Source: Excoecaria cochinchinensis (lineage: Eukaryota; Streptophyta; Magnoliopsida; Malpighiales; Euphorbiaceae). From it: a DNA stretch of 64,000 bases. Below the pieces are notes generated by a model. It was given only the letters and a program-made list of their open reading frames with translations, had not been told where the DNA came from and made no database searches. How positions within the stretch are numbered: the stretch's first letter is position 1; each line of letters begins with the position of its first letter. Position numbers and translations under genes: made by a program. Location: assembly GCA_947683425.1 (NCBI GenBank), contig CANTUQ010000050.1:12454501-12518500 (forward strand), read 5' to 3'. Below are positions 63,918-64,000 of the stretch, piece by piece.

Positions 63918-64000
63918 CTGATACAACTTTGTATGAGTCACATATATATATAAAAGAACAAAGCGAAATAGCGAGTAACAGAAAATCCTGTTGCTAAATA

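Overview
The window is nuclear DNA from a eudicot plant. The genes are intron-rich with GT-AG (and two GC-AG) introns, intergenic DNA is very AT-rich, and several gene families are plant-specific (PMI1, CNGC, PADRE/DUF4228, the dehydrogenase-kinase-aldolase fusion). The species cannot be named from sequence alone. Exon borders were placed by eye from splice consensus plus an unbroken reading frame. For every multi-exon gene the summed exon lengths are divisible by three (the two edge-truncated genes allowing for phase).

Layout: 58-2982 (+) 3' part of SURF1, a mitochondrial cytochrome c oxidase assembly factor cut by the window start. 3859-12419 (-) an 11-exon, 1069-aa LRR protein resembling STK11-interacting protein, with a non-autonomous hAT transposon (4205-5753) in its last intron. 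13942-15746 a second hAT element. 17076-20770 (-) a 6-exon cyclic-nucleotide-gated channel of the CNGC16/18 type. 21368-21615 a Stowaway-like MITE. 24929-25444 (+) a single-exon PADRE/DUF4228 protein with an N-myristoylation start. 26701-27398 a third hAT element. 29988-30691 (-) a two-exon plant-specific protein of unknown function. 31696-31940 a second MITE-like element. 32678-34129 (-) a domesticated Harbinger-type nuclease (HARBI1/ALP1-like), with 5' leader sequence probably reaching about 35.4 kb. 39210-59366 (+) a 42-exon gene for a 1376-aa fusion enzyme. 59963-62506 (-) PMI1, a chloroplast-movement protein. 63526-63917 (-) a divergent ribosomal protein eL19 copy running off the window end.

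The most interesting locus is the 20-kb fusion gene. It joins two 3-hydroxyisobutyrate-dehydrogenase-type domains, a DUF1537 acid-sugar kinase and a class II aldolase in one chain. These activities resemble the bacterial tetronate (threonate/erythronate) catabolic steps, so the protein may be a one-chain pathway for C4 sugar acids such as the ascorbate breakdown product L-threonate. The two dehydrogenase halves keep nearly identical exon lengths and phases, showing an ancient internal duplication, and the first half has decayed cofactor and substrate motifs. The gene also carries two GC-AG introns and a miniature LTR element (TRIM) with identical repeats.

The other genes look like ordinary unrelated eukaryotic neighbours. 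No tRNA, rRNA, CRISPR or operon structure was seen.
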